Of a stretch of 64,000 bases of DNA, positions 61,855 through 64,000 are shown in pieces (position 1 is the stretch's first letter; every line of letters starts with the position of its first letter). Below the pieces are notes generated by a model. It had not been told where the DNA came from. It worked only from the letters and a program-made list of their open reading frames with translations, and did not search any database. The DNA is from Diabrotica undecimpunctata (Eukaryota > Arthropoda > Insecta > Coleoptera > Chrysomelidae): the NCBI RefSeq assembly GCF_040954645.1, contig NC_092811.1:87163199-87227198 (forward strand), written 5' to 3'. The position numbers and the translations under genes are program-made.

Positions 61855-62315
61855 AAATAGTCCTTCTCGAGTACCCATTCCGTTTCGGAATCCGAACTGA
61901 GTCTCGCTAATATCCTCCTCTAGCCTTTCGTATATTCCCTTATGTATTACTTTCAGCAGTACTTTTAAAGTATGACTCATGAAGCTCAGTGTTCGATAAT
62001 CAGAGTACTATTTTGTTTCTTGTTTTTTAGGAATGGTTATATATGCTGACTTCAACCACTCTTGTGGTATTATTCCCGTATCGTACACCGTGTTGAATAA
62101 ATCTGCCAATACTTCCCAGTTATCCTCCTCCACTAGTTTTAACAGTTCTACTGGTATTTCATTTAATCCAGCTGCCTTATTGTCTTTAGTTTTTGATAGC
62201 ATATTTGATTTCATCTATCGTGATCTTATGTCCCTCTAAAGGATTTAATTCTTGTATTTTCTGCATTTCACCTCTTTCATCTTGGAAAAGTTCTCTAACA
62301 TACTCCTCCCATCAT
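61855..62315 (-). pseudogene. LINE reverse-transcriptase N-terminal fragment
   Basis: Minus strand: 'EEYVRELFQDERGEMQKIQE' (62310-62250), 'KDNKAAGLNEIPVELLK', 'LADLFNTVYDTGIIPQEWLK', 'SAYITIPKKQETK' (to 62008), then in another frame 'TLKVLLKVIHKGIYERLEED' and 'ETQFGFRNGMGTREGLF' at about 61860. It covers RT fingers only and stops before the catalytic Asp. Confidence 0.75.
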
Positions 62316-62329
62316 CTTAAAAAAATATA

Positions 62330-62908
62330 AATGTATTGCTTGTATCCTCACTACATCATGATGATGCAATTGATTATAGTAGGGGTAATCAAAATAAACC
62401 AGAAATTATCGCCCTATACAATTCAACAAAAGTAAAAGTCGACATGGTAGACCAGCTCAGTGCTAACTACAACTGTTCAAGAAGCACAAAGCGTTGGCCA
62501 ATGGTTATATTCTATACCATATTGAATATATCTGGCATTAATTCAATGGTTATCTTCAATGCAAACGATAAGAATGAGAAAAACGTGAAACGACGTGATT
62601 TTCTAAGAAACCTTGCAAATGAGCTTATATATCCCTATTTAAAAAATCGAGTTACTACTAACTACTACAAATCTGCCAGTTAGCCTCAAATGCCGAATTC
62701 GTGAAATTTACGGCATCACAGATGTAACTCGTGCAATTCCGAAAGAAATCACACAAAGGGTCGTTGTGCATTTTCTACTTTCAACAAGAACAGGTGTACT
62801 TGCTTTTCATGCATAAAATGCAAAAAATTCATGTGCTTTGAACATATTCATGGAATCTGTCAGCTTTGCCTGAGTGACACTACAAACATAAAATGGCTCA
62901 TTTACTAA
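62330..62908 (+). pseudogene. piggyBac-type transposase, C-terminal fragment
   Basis: 'NKPEIIALYNSTKVKVDMVD', 'QLSANYNCSRSTKRWPMVIF' and 'NISGINSMVIFNAN' are the conserved end of the DDE domain, including the Asp of 'KVDMVDQ'. 'RRDFLRNLANELIYPYLKNR' follows. In a shifted frame 'CAFSTFNKNRCTCFSCIKCK' and 'CFEHIHGICQLC' form the C-terminal cysteine-rich finger, ending at TAA 62906-62908. The upstream half is not adjacent; a LINE piece (61855-62315) precedes. Confidence 0.8.
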
Positions 62909-63082
62909 ACCAAGTGAAATGCTTACTTTATATTTTTGTTAAAAACCTGAATTATTTTTTTTAGTTAATCTATATTCCTCCTAACTAAAAATTACGAACT
63001 GTTTTTCCAGTTCAAAGTTTTGAAGAAGTGAAGATCATTTTCCTAAAACCGTCTTAGTAAGTAACAAAATATTTGGAGCCAC

Positions 63083-63830
63083 CTAATGATCTGTTCTCTT
63101 TAGGTCCACATACATAAGTGTGTACAATCTCCAATAAACTATTGGCTCCGTGACCTTGTTCCCAGTCACATTCAGTTCATCTACTATTCCATCTTTCATT
63201 TTATTTAAATAAACACTGTTTATATGGCTAAACCTTCTATGCCATGTTTCGCCATTGACAAATAAACGATTTTCAAAATCTTTATTCACCTTAATATTCA
63301 ATTTGTACACACCATTTATCAAGTCAGCCTTAGTTCAGAATTTTTGTTAAATATTTTGCAACAATGATTTTTAAATTTAACTGAATTCCCATTCTTTATT
63401 AGTTTTTCTGACAGATAAAAGGTTATTTGGGAACAAGGAACAAGTTTTGGAACAAAAAGAGCATTTTGAACTACAATATTTAAATGATTCTCATTAACAA
63501 CAGTTGTTAAATCCAAATCAACTGAACTCTATGTTCTTGTTAGCAACTATAATGTCACCTGTATCACTTAATCTTTTATTATTAATCCAGTTTTCATTTG
63601 GCGTTAAATGAACACTAGCTCCCGAGTCCACATACCACTCAGTTTCGGTTCGGACATGAGTTGTTTGTTTACAATGATCATCTGATTTTCGGTCTGACTG
63701 TCTCTCTTGTCATTTATGCCGTCATCACTTCTTCTGTGATTGGAGTTATTTTCACACCCGTCTGGTGTGATTGGTTCTGGTTCTATTAATAGCAATGTAT
63801 GGTTTGTGATTAATAGGTACTATCAGTGGC
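63083..63830 (-). pseudogene. Ty1/copia protease and GAG-pre-integrase fragment
   Basis: Minus strand from 63830: 'RSDDGINDKRDSQTENQMII', then in another frame 'TELSGMWTREL'-like protease start ('YVDSGAS'-type motif damaged to 'GMWTRELVF'), 'DLTTVVNENHLNIVVQNALF', 'LIKNGNSVKFKNHCCKIFNK', 'LINGVYKLNIKV', 'NGETWHRRFSHINSVYLNKM' (the His-x-His of GAG-pre-integrase). It is cut after 'GNKVTEP'. Possibly the same family as the RT piece at 52105-52615. Confidence 0.75.
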
Positions 63831-64000
63831 AAACGCACTACCAGTATTACCAATATCACTTTTCATGTCCAACGATTTTGTTTTGATTGAATAGGTAGAA
63901 ATCACAATTCCCGAATGTTCGATCGCCATTATCATTCGTGAAAATCAATCAGGTAATTCCGCCAAAAGTAGCGAACCTAATTACTCATCGCAATTTTAAA

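Overview
This window is insect nuclear DNA from a large, AT-rich, transposon-packed genome. Host genes have conventional GT-AG introns, there is no operon structure, and most recognisable coding sequence is transposase or reverse transcriptase in many states of decay. A leaf-beetle-like genome would fit, but the species cannot be fixed from the sequence.

Two host genes can be supported. (1) On the plus strand, a terminal exon (2131-3090) of a coiled-coil, acidic, Ser/Glu-rich protein that I do not recognise, followed by polyadenylation signals. (2) On the minus strand, a complete six-exon gene for an ER-membrane J protein of the DNAJB12/DNAJB14 type. Its start is at 47014 and its stop at 10107. 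The six exons join in phase into 360 codons, but they are spread over 37 kb because introns 2, 3 and 5 are filled with mobile elements. Almost everything from 10.2 to 46.3 kb is therefore intronic.

Layout. 0-2 kb: intron and simple repeats, with a Penelope-type hammerhead-like motif. 3.6-14.2 kb: three relics of IS630-Tc1-mariner transposases with unusually wide D-to-E spacing (Sailor/DD82E-like). Two of them have definable ends, and one sits in a repeat whose empty site is preserved at 21.8 kb. A fold-back element lies at 10.4-11.6 kb. 14.2-20.4 kb: pieces of non-LTR elements, a Harbinger-like element and a Penelope endonuclease. 20.4-30.3 kb: MITEs, a mariner relic, and DNAJB12 exons 5 and 4. 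31-38.5 kb: a second mariner and nested LINEs. 39.2-44.1 kb: a 5-kb fold-back (Galileo-like) element whose arms of about 1.55 kb are interrupted once by a 0.8-kb TIR element. It abuts the splice donor of DNAJB12 exon 3. 44.1-47 kb: DNAJB12 exons 3-1. 47.3-49.7 kb: a pogo/Tigger element just upstream of the gene. 50-54 kb: Tigger, copia and LINE relics. 53.9-60.2 kb: a 318-bp tandem repeat split by a Ty3/gypsy element with apparently identical LTRs. 60-64 kb: piggyBac, LINE and copia relics.

The most interesting object is the Ty3/gypsy element at 54574-59921. Its single long polyprotein begins with a SAP-like motif. Downstream of integrase it carries an in-frame TARG1/OARD1-like macro (ADP-ribose) domain and a CCCH zinc finger. 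This copy has lost most of RT and RNase H by an internal deletion although its LTRs look identical, so it appears recent and probably depends on a complete relative.
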